From positions 1-6,628 of the forward strand of contig CALMXV010000398.1 of assembly GCA_937871155.1 (NCBI GenBank): 6,628 nt of DNA. Reading direction: 5' to 3'. Under the pieces are notes generated by a model. The model worked only from the letters and a program-made list of their open reading frames with translations. It did no database searches and was not told the origin of the DNA. Below, in pieces: positions 1 to 5,423 of this stretch (the stretch's first letter is position 1; every line of letters starts with the position of its first letter). The position numbers and the translations under genes are program-made. This DNA is from an uncultured Taibaiella sp. (GTDB taxonomy: Bacteria; Bacteroidota; Bacteroidia; Chitinophagales; Chitinophagaceae).

Positions 1-618
1 GCTGCTATTAAAGTACCAGGAATGGCTTATCAACCTCCATTGATTGGCTTTAAACAGTTACTCAATTTTGGTGCTTATTCTATTCCGGATGTAGGAGGAT
101 GGTTGTTTATAGCAGCCGGTGCTTTGGTATTATTAGCGGTTTTGTTGGAAGGAAAATTGCTCAATAAATTCAAAGGAAGCAAAGTGTCAACTATCGTACT
201 CTTGGGAGGTACGTTACTTTTTAGTGCTTGTGGTACCAAAGATCCAGAACCTATCTTATTAAATACAGATGCTTGCGACTATTGTAAAATGTCAATTTCT
301 GAGGGCAACTTCGCAGCAGAATTAGTGACTTCAAGAGGGCGTGTTTATAAATTCGATGATGTGAAGTGTCTTTTGGGTTATGTAGCTGAGCAAGAGAATA
401 TGGAAGGTAATACCTACTATGTAGCAGACTACCAAAAGGAAAATCAATTAATAGAAGCGGATCAAGCATGGTATGTAAAACACGAATCATTTCATAGCCC
501 GATGGGTGGCAATATAGCTGCCTTTCCTTCAAAAGAAGCCGCTACACAAAAAGCTCAAGAACTACAGGTAGAAACCCAACAATGGAAAGACATCAGCACT
601 AAGATTCAACCTAAATAG
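1..618 (+). CDS. nosL: NosL copper-chaperone lipoprotein domain joined in frame to the C-terminus of an integral membrane protein (5' partial)
   Basis: The frame is open from base 1, so the true start lies upstream; the ATG at 22 is probably internal. Numbering from that ATG, residues 24-44 form a membrane helix (GGWLFIAAGALVLLAVLL), followed by a Lys-rich loop (45-54) and a second hydrophobic stretch ending in the lipobox LFSAC with Cys70. Residues 80-180 are NosL: a CxxCKM motif (Cys85, Cys88, Met90), the VYKFDDVKCLL segment, and the late SPMGGNIAAF motif. NosL is known as an outward-facing lipoprotein that binds Cu(I) and passes it to NosD/NosZ. The upstream part, including 'AAIKVPGMAYQPP' and a single visible helix, resembles from memory the multi-span membrane protein found in Bacteroidota nos clusters; this is less certain. 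The gene may be a real fusion, or NosL may start internally at TTG 157 or GTG 184, both with purine-rich sites upstream. nosD follows after 9 bp. Confidence 0.85.
   Translation, partial: AAIKVPGMAYQPPLIGFKQLLNFGAYSIPDVGGWLFIAAGALVLLAVLLEGKLLNKFKGSKVSTIVLLGGTLLFSACGTKDPEPILLNTDACDYCKMSISEGNFAAELVTSRGRVYKFDDVKCLLGYVAEQENMEGNTYYVADYQKENQLIEADQAWYVKHESFHSPMGGNIAAFPSKEAATQKAQELQVETQQWKDISTKIQPK
157..231 (+). other. Internal lipoprotein signal peptide and candidate alternative NosL start
   Basis: Read from the TTG at 157, the protein begins with a Lys-containing n-region (LLNKFKGSK, first residue read as Met), a hydrophobic core (VSTIVLLGGTLL) and the lipobox FSAC at 220-231. This is a textbook type II signal peptide of 24 residues before the Cys. 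A GGAAGGA stretch (147-153) lies 3 bases upstream of the TTG. A GTG at 184 has AAGGA (173-177) six bases upstream, but its signal would lack positive charge. Because no stop separates this from the preceding membrane helix, the signal is either used on an independently initiated NosL or buried in a fusion. Confidence 0.55.
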
Positions 619-622
619 AGAG

Positions 623-627
623 AAGGA
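623..627 (+). promoter_or_regulatory. Ribosome binding site in front of nosD
   Basis: AAGGA directly abuts the tandem ATGATG at 628-633, in the 9-base gap after the nosL stop. It is one of the few Shine-Dalgarno-like sites in the window. The zero to three base spacing is tight, so the second ATG (631) may be the real start; the difference is one residue. Confidence 0.4.
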
Positions 628-1890
628 ATGATGAAGGGTAAGCCGCTATATAATTTATGGATCCTATGCTTGTGGTGTAGCTTTTTTACAAAGGCTATTA
701 CCAGCCAAGCAGCAGCTCGATTTGTAGGTGAGCAACACCCTTATAAAACTATTCGTGCTGCATTGGCAGCTGCATTGCCTGGAGATACCGTTTATATTAC
801 CAAAGGACTTTATAAGGAGGGTAATCTGATTATTGATAAGCCGCTTGCTATAATCGGTAGGGATCAACCTATACTGGAAGGTGAGTTGAAGCATGAGATT
901 CTTTCTATTAAAGCGAATCATGTATTAGTAAAAGGGCTGACATTACAAAACTGTGGAAGGTCAGTAATGAACGACCAAGCAGCTATTAAAATTTACGAAT
1001 CGAGAAATGTGCATATTGAAGGGAATACACTTTTAAATAATTTTTTTGGTATCTATCTTCAGTACAGCAAGCACTGCATTGTAAAAAATAATTTTATTAA
1101 AGCCACACAGAAAAAAGAATATCAATCCGGCAATGGTATTCATTGTTGGAAAAGTGATACGCTTCAAATTGTAGGGAATAAAATCTACGGCCATAGAGAT
1201 GGTATCTATTTCGAATTTGTAACCCATTCTATTATTTGGAGAAATATTGCCAACTATAACCTACGGTATGGATTGCATTTTATGTTCTCCCATGAGAATG
1301 CCTATATCTCTAATTATTTTAAAGCAAATGGAGCCGGTGTAGCTGTGATGTTTACCAAAAAAGTAGTGATGCTGAATAATACTTTCGTTGAAAACTGGGG
1401 TGATGCTGCTTATGGTGTATTGTTTAAAGAGCTTTCAGATTGCTATCTCTCGGGTAATAAATTTATAAGAAACACTACTGGTATCTTCTTCGATGGGTCT
1501 AATAGAATCACCGCTGAAAACAATGAATTTATTGCGAATGGCTGGGGAATGCGTATGCAAGCCAATTGCATGGACAATAAAGTGATGAGAAATAATTTTA
1601 AAGGAAACACATTTGATGTCACTACCAATGGTACTTTAACCTTAAATCACTTCAGTGAAAATTATTGGGATCGGTATGAAGGTTATGATTTGAACAAAGA
1701 TAAAATTGGGGATGTACCGTATCATCCCTTGAGTTTGTTTTCTGTAATTGTAGAGAAAAATCCACCCGCTATGTTATTGTACAGAAGCTTTATGGTTACA
1801 CTTTTGGATAAGTCCGAGAAGATAATGCCAAGCTTGACCGCAGAAAATTTTGTAGATAATAAACCTAGCATGATACCCTATAAATTATGA
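628..1890 (+). CDS. nosD: NosD, periplasmic beta-helix copper-insertion protein of the NosDFY complex
   Basis: This 420-residue protein has an N-terminal signal peptide (Lys3 and Lys5, a hydrophobic core around residues 7-20, likely cleavage near Ala28-Ala30). The body is a right-handed parallel beta-helix of the CASH/NosD type: repeated short turns with N-x-I/F and G-I-x-F patterns, for example 'NTLLNNFFGIYLQYS', 'GHRDGIYFEF', 'NTTGIFFDGS' and 'NNEFIANGWGMRM'. The C-terminus has the family signature NYWDRYEGYDLNKDKIGD followed by VPYHP. NosD is known to sit on the periplasmic face of the NosFY ABC transporter, where it takes copper from NosL and presents it to apo-NosZ. The length is normal for the family. 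The stop overlaps the nosF start by 4 bp (ATGA, 1887-1890), implying translational coupling. The frame is intact, with no missing segment evident. Confidence 0.96.
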   Translation: MMKGKPLYNLWILCLWCSFFTKAITSQAAARFVGEQHPYKTIRAALAAALPGDTVYITKGLYKEGNLIIDKPLAIIGRDQPILEGELKHEILSIKANHVLVKGLTLQNCGRSVMNDQAAIKIYESRNVHIEGNTLLNNFFGIYLQYSKHCIVKNNFIKATQKKEYQSGNGIHCWKSDTLQIVGNKIYGHRDGIYFEFVTHSIIWRNIANYNLRYGLHFMFSHENAYISNYFKANGAGVAVMFTKKVVMLNNTFVENWGDAAYGVLFKELSDCYLSGNKFIRNTTGIFFDGSNRITAENNEFIANGWGMRMQANCMDNKVMRNNFKGNTFDVTTNGTLTLNHFSENYWDRYEGYDLNKDKIGDVPYHPLSLFSVIVEKNPPAMLLYRSFMVTLLDKSEKIMPSLTAENFVDNKPSMIPYKL

Positions 1891-2597
1891 TAGAGATAAA
1901 AAATGTAACCAAGCATTTTGGTAAACTGCGCGTATTGAATAATCTATCCCTACAGATGATGAAAGGGGAGTGTATCGCCTTGATAGGTCCTAATGGTTGT
2001 GGTAAAACAACATTGATTAAATCTATCTTAGGGATGGTACTGCCGGAAAATGGAGCGATTATTTTTGATGGTTATACTATTAAAAATGATAATGAATACC
2101 GCAAGCATATTGGCTATATGCCACAGATAGGACGTTATCCTGAAAATATGACAATAGGGCAAGTAATAGATATGATAAAAGGGATTCGTCATGAACATAC
2201 AGCATTGGATTTGGATTTATTTGAGCAGTTTGAATTAAGTAAAATGCTGGATAAGAAAATGCGAACACTTAGTGGAGGTACAACCCAAAAAGTAAGTGCG
2301 ACATTAGCATTTTTGTTTAAGCCCAAAGTGTTGATATTGGATGAGCCTACTGCAGGACTTGACCCAATAGCCTCTGAAGTATTGAAACGGAAAATTATTG
2401 AAGCAAGGGACAGAGGTTGTTTGATATTAATTACTTCCCATTTATTAAGCGAGTTGGAAGATATTGTTAGCCAAGTCATCTTTATGCAAGAAGGAAATGT
2501 AGTACTTCACAAAGATGTCAATGATCTTAAGATTGCTACCGGACAAGAAACTATTGCACGCTCTATTGTTCACCTATTAAAAATGGAAACAGTATGA
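1887..2597 (+). CDS. nosF: NosF, ATP-binding subunit of the NosDFY copper-maturation ABC complex
   Basis: This is a complete ABC ATPase of 236 residues. Visible motifs are Walker A GPNGCGKTT (34-42), the Q-loop glutamine in YMPQ (Gln80), the signature LSGGTTQ (128-134), Walker B VLILDEP (148-154), the D-loop AGLD (156-159) and the switch His in TSH (His185). All catalytic residues are present. The assignment to NosF rather than another ABC ATPase rests on position: it overlaps nosD upstream and nosY downstream by 4 bp each (ATGA at 1887 and 2594). It acts on the cytoplasmic face, where ATP hydrolysis drives conformational change in NosY/NosD needed for building the NosZ copper centres. Confidence 0.95.
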   Translation: MIEIKNVTKHFGKLRVLNNLSLQMMKGECIALIGPNGCGKTTLIKSILGMVLPENGAIIFDGYTIKNDNEYRKHIGYMPQIGRYPENMTIGQVIDMIKGIRHEHTALDLDLFEQFELSKMLDKKMRTLSGGTTQKVSATLAFLFKPKVLILDEPTAGLDPIASEVLKRKIIEARDRGCLILITSHLLSELEDIVSQVIFMQEGNVVLHKDVNDLKIATGQETIARSIVHLLKMETV

Positions 2598-3361
2598 TTC
2601 GAATATTGAAATATGTAGCTATTGACATCTTGAAAAACAAAATTGTAATAGCTTATACCATCATGCTGGCATTGTTTTCATGGAGTGCCTTTAGCCTAGA
2701 AGATAATGCAGCCAAAGGGTTATTGACGGTGTTAAATATTGTTCTCTTGACAGTGCCGTTAGTCTCTGTTTTGTTTGCTACCATCTATGTTTATAATAGT
2801 AATGAATTTATTGAATTGTTAGTGAGCCATCCGGTAAAACGCAGTATGATATGGAAGGCTTTGTTCATAGGGCTATCGCTGAGTTTAGTAACAGCGTATC
2901 TTATTGGAGTAGGCATTCCGTTATTGATATTTGCAGATTGGGGTACAGCTCTCATCATGTTAGCTGCCGGTATGTTGCTTTCTGTCATTTTTGTTGCAAT
3001 CGCTTTTTTGAGTTGCATCTTCACGAGAGATAAGGCGAAGGGAATTGGGATATCCATCCTTTTGTGGCTCTATTTTGCTTTGTTGTTTGATGGTATTGTC
3101 TTGTTTTTGTTCTTCCAATTTGCAGATTACCCAATCGAAAAAGCAGTTGTTTTTTTATCGGCATGGAGCCCCATCGACCTCTGTAGGATATTGATATTAC
3201 TAAGGTTGGATGTTTCTGCAATGATGGGATATACTGGAGCCATTTTTAAAAACTTCTTTGGTAACAGCCTCGGTTTAGTGGTTTCCTTTACGTTATTAGC
3301 GCTATGGTTTTTGATACCCTTTTTATGGTCGTTGAGAAAGTTTAAAAAGAAAGATTTGTAA
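2594..3361 (+). CDS. nosY: NosY, membrane permease subunit of the NosDFY ABC complex
   Basis: This 255-residue polytopic membrane protein is of the ABC-2 type. About six hydrophobic segments can be read: roughly residues 16-35, 42-67, 88-113, 117-142, 150-175 and 228-248. A typical NosY segment with 'SHPVKRS' (78-84) lies between helices 2 and 3, matching the cytoplasmic loop that contacts the ATPase. The C-terminus ends in a basic tail (LRKFKKKDL), fitting a cytoplasmic end. The start overlaps the nosF stop (ATGA, 2594-2597). NosY anchors NosF and NosD in the inner membrane. The length is near the usual 260-280 residues. It is the last gene of the tightly coupled nos run; no clear terminator follows, and the next gene begins after 62 bp. 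Confidence 0.93.
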   Translation: MIRILKYVAIDILKNKIVIAYTIMLALFSWSAFSLEDNAAKGLLTVLNIVLLTVPLVSVLFATIYVYNSNEFIELLVSHPVKRSMIWKALFIGLSLSLVTAYLIGVGIPLLIFADWGTALIMLAAGMLLSVIFVAIAFLSCIFTRDKAKGIGISILLWLYFALLFDGIVLFLFFQFADYPIEKAVVFLSAWSPIDLCRILILLRLDVSAMMGYTGAIFKNFFGNSLGLVVSFTLLALWFLIPFLWSLRKFKKKDL

Positions 3362-3423
3362 TACTAGAGCTTTAAAAGAAAATCCTTTTATGTCCAATTT
3401 GTTTTTCATTATGCATTTCAATT

Positions 3424-3813
3424 ATGAAAGTAACTAAAGTAAGAACTTGCCAATTAGACATCAACAACCGAGCAGATATTGAAAAATTGGTTGCTTCGTT
3501 TTATGCGAGTGTAAAAGCAGATAAACGTATTAGTTATTTATTCGGAGATGTTTATTCTATCAATTGGGAAACTCACTTGCCACTAATGGTTGATTTTTGG
3601 GAAAATGTTTTATTCTTTACCGGTAATTATGACGGAAGCCCCATTGTAAAGCATCGACACTTGCAAGCAATACATCCTACATCACCAGAGCATTTTGAAG
3701 TCTGGATTCAACTATTTGATCAAACAATAAACACCTTATTTAAAGGGGAGAATGCAGAGAAAATTAAAGCGCATGCAAAAGCAATTGCGAACATCATGCA
3801 GCATAAAATTTAG
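3424..3813 (+). CDS. Group III truncated haemoglobin
   Basis: This 129-residue globin is of the TrHb3 class. The family pattern is clear: FYASVKADKRI near the N-terminus, DFWENVLFFTGNYDGSP in the middle, then KHRHL and EHFEVWIQLF. By comparison with the Campylobacter Ctb protein, Tyr27 is the B10 tyrosine, His51 the E7-position histidine, His77 the proximal haem ligand (F8) and Trp94 the G8 tryptophan, so the haem pocket appears complete. Group III globins bind O2 and NO in the cytoplasm; their physiological role is not settled, but NO or nitrosative stress protection is often proposed. It lies 62 bp after nosY, so it may be read through from the nos operon, although a separate promoter cannot be excluded. 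The start is the first ATG in frame with a normal N-terminus; no strong ribosome binding site is visible. Confidence 0.93.
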   Translation: MKVTKVRTCQLDINNRADIEKLVASFYASVKADKRISYLFGDVYSINWETHLPLMVDFWENVLFFTGNYDGSPIVKHRHLQAIHPTSPEHFEVWIQLFDQTINTLFKGENAEKIKAHAKAIANIMQHKI

Positions 3814-3892
3814 CCTAAGAATATTTTTTATAACTTATTTGTAAACTAAGTACACTACAGCACCAATCTACTAATTTCAACAGATACATTTT

Positions 3893-4339
3893 TTGAAATC
3901 TCTCTTTAAAATATCAACCCTGAGCCTACTGCTTTTGATAAGCATTGGATTGATGAAAAATCAAGTGTTGTATTTTTTGTATGCTTATGATAATAGCTTA
4001 TTTGTATCCTGGTTTTGTGAAAATAAAGATCGTCCTCAGCTTCATTGCAATGGCAATTGTAAACTGAAAGCTATGAACAAAAAGGCCGATGAGGATGCTG
4101 CAAGACAAGTATTCGAAAAACTTCAGACAGAAGCGTGGTATTGCAATCCAATAGTTGCAGCACCCGTAGTCTCTGAAATTAAAGCTTATTATATCCAACC
4201 CTGCTATTCCTTGTATTATGAGGGGATGTATGCTTATTTGTTTAGTGCCTTACAGGATAAACCACCGCCTTTATTTGCTTCATCTTTGATTGATGCGAAT
4301 CGTGTTAAGGGTATTTTTACAAGTCATTTTGAATCCTGA
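3893..4339 (+). CDS. Small membrane-anchored Cys-rich protein of unknown function (Bacteroidota type), possible metal binding
   Basis: This 148-residue protein starts with TTG: an in-frame stop sits at 3872 and no ATG or GTG lies between. The next ATG (3953) would remove the hydrophobic N-terminus. Residues 2-20 (Lys2, Lys6, then LSLLLLISIGL) form a signal or membrane anchor. The distinctive part is FCENKDRPQLHCNGNCKL (41-58), with Cys42, His51, Cys52 and Cys56; Cys84 follows. I recall small Bacteroidota proteins with this C-E-N-x-x-x-P...C-x-G-x-C signature that are annotated only as hypothetical and often sit near TonB-dependent receptors for metals. Four Cys and one His suggest a redox or Cu(I) site on the periplasmic side, but this is inference. 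A DKPPP stretch occurs near the C-terminus. It lies 79 bp after the globin and 155 bp before the lipoprotein gene. Confidence 0.75.
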   Translation: MKSLFKISTLSLLLLISIGLMKNQVLYFLYAYDNSLFVSWFCENKDRPQLHCNGNCKLKAMNKKADEDAARQVFEKLQTEAWYCNPIVAAPVVSEIKAYYIQPCYSLYYEGMYAYLFSALQDKPPPLFASSLIDANRVKGIFTSHFES

Positions 4340-4494
4340 CACAGACTTTTAAGAGAACATCTATTTCAATATAAATCGATCATGTTGAAAGGGTTTATTC
4401 TCCTATGCTTACTTGTCCAAATCAAAGTAAATACAATACCTCATCAAAATGGTTTCTAAAATTCATAATAAAATCATTGTAATTATATAATATC

Positions 4495-5343
4495 ATGAAC
4501 ATTCAAAAATTCTTTTCGATTATACTCTCTAGTTTTTTAATGATGAGCTTTTTTACTGCTTGTAAAAAAGAAGACAACAAGCCACTGGTTAATGAACTGG
4601 AAGGGCTGAAACTAGCCACGACATTCACCAATAATACGCACGACATTTCCTTATATACTACTAGTGGCACTTTCCAAGCGGGATATAATGAAATCTTCTT
4701 TCAGGTGAAAACTACTAATGGCAATTTAGTCAATAATGTTACTGCAACTTGGAGCCCGATGATGTATATGATGAGTAAAACACACTCTTGTCCAGCATCT
4801 GCCATTAGCAAAAAGAAAGGTGCTACCTCAACATATACCGGACATTTAGTGTTTCAAATGGCTACCAATGCTTCGGAGTATTGGGAGCTTTCTATCAACT
4901 ATGTTATTGATGGCGTTTCATATTCTGTTAAAGACACGATTAATGTTACCAGTACCACTTACCCTAATGTAGTATCCTTTAAAGGAAGTGATAGCGTGAA
5001 ATATGTATTGTCATTAGTAGCGCCTAAAGAGCCTAAAGTAGCGGTAAACGATATGGCTGCAGTACTCTACAAAATGGAAAGTATGATGAGTTTTGTACCG
5101 GTAAATAACTATACCATAAAGATAGACCCTCGTATGCCCGCAATGGGAAATCATAGTTCGCCCAATAATGTGCACCTCACACAAGGAGCCGATAATATAT
5201 ATCGCGGCAAGCTTAGCCTTACGATGACTGGCTATTGGAAAGTAAATCTTCAAGTAGTAGATGCAGCAAGTAATGTGTTGAAAGGAGAAGCTATTGACAG
5301 CACTACTACTGCTAGTAGTATTTTCTTTGATGTGGAGTTCTAA
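4495..5343 (+). CDS. Lipoprotein with two FixH/YtkA-like modules, Met/His/Cys rich, probable periplasmic copper-handling protein
   Basis: This 282-residue lipoprotein has a type II signal: Lys5, a hydrophobic core, then the lipobox FTAC with Cys23 and the following KKED. Two beta-rich modules can be read. Module 1 (about 40-150) contains 'GYNEIFFQVKTTNG' and the cluster SPMMYMMSKTHSCP (Met89, Met90, Met92, Met93, His97, Cys99). Module 2 (about 168-280) contains 'NNYTIKIDPRMPAMGNHSSP' (Met214, Met217, His220) and 'YRGKLSLTMTGYWKVNLQV', the pattern of YtkA/FixH-like domains. In both, the Met/His cluster precedes a G-H/K-L strand and a Y-W-x-(V/L) strand, which suggests internal duplication. Thioether and thiol ligands point to Cu(I), but binding is inferred. 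The gene precedes the copper-receptor-like gene by 80 bp. The start ATG has no Shine-Dalgarno, only AT-rich sequence. Confidence 0.8.
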   Translation: MNIQKFFSIILSSFLMMSFFTACKKEDNKPLVNELEGLKLATTFTNNTHDISLYTTSGTFQAGYNEIFFQVKTTNGNLVNNVTATWSPMMYMMSKTHSCPASAISKKKGATSTYTGHLVFQMATNASEYWELSINYVIDGVSYSVKDTINVTSTTYPNVVSFKGSDSVKYVLSLVAPKEPKVAVNDMAAVLYKMESMMSFVPVNNYTIKIDPRMPAMGNHSSPNNVHLTQGADNIYRGKLSLTMTGYWKVNLQVVDAASNVLKGEAIDSTTTASSIFFDVEF

Positions 5344-5367
5344 TTTTTATTGCCTTAGTTGAAATCT

Positions 5368-5410
5368 AAGCTGCTATCATGTTGTGTTAGCATTTATATG
5401 ATAGCAGCTT
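5368..5410 (+). terminator. Strong stem-loop with short T-run between the lipoprotein and TonB receptor genes
   Basis: The arms AAGCTGCTATCAT (5368-5380) and ATGATAGCAGCTT (5398-5410) are perfect inverted repeats of 13 bp around a 17-base loop, followed by a short T-run (TTTT, 5409-5412) and more AT-rich sequence. It looks like a Rho-independent terminator for the upstream lipoprotein transcript, 24 bp after its stop. It ends only 13 bases before the next start codon, so it could instead be a leader or attenuating structure for the receptor gene. Confidence 0.7.
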
Positions 5411-5423
5411 TTAAAATTTTATT

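Noticed and set aside
251..532. Reverse-strand open frame of 93 codons inside nosL.
   Set aside because: It is antisense to a well-supported NosL domain and its translation shows no domain or start context; it is a shadow frame, as are the other reverse frames within nosD, nosF, nosY and the lipoprotein.
3373..3390. Short inverted repeat TAAAAG/CTTTTA after nosY, considered as a terminator.
   Set aside because: The stem is only 6 bp and almost all A/T, and no T-run follows directly; such repeats are expected by chance in AT-rich DNA.
3834..3841. CTTATTTG in the gap after the globin, considered as a Bacteroidota -7 element (TAnnTTTG).
   Set aside because: It misses the leading TA and has no TTG at the right distance upstream; the match is too weak to call a promoter.
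4382..4459. A 25-codon ATG frame in the gap before the lipoprotein gene, coding a short hydrophobic peptide with a Lys near its N-terminus.
   Set aside because: It is too short, has no ribosome binding site, no recognisable motif and no conservation evidence; a leader peptide role cannot be supported from one sequence.
4486..4491. TATAAT just upstream of the lipoprotein start, considered as a -10 promoter box.
   Set aside because: It lies 3 bases before the ATG, has no matching -35 element, and Bacteroidota use a different -7/-33 consensus; AT-rich sequence before start codons is normal here.
5350..5395. TTG-containing stretches around the hairpin, considered as -33/-7 promoter elements for the receptor gene.
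   Set aside because: Only partial matches to TAnnTTTG are present at suitable spacing, and they overlap the hairpin loop; no confident promoter can be drawn.
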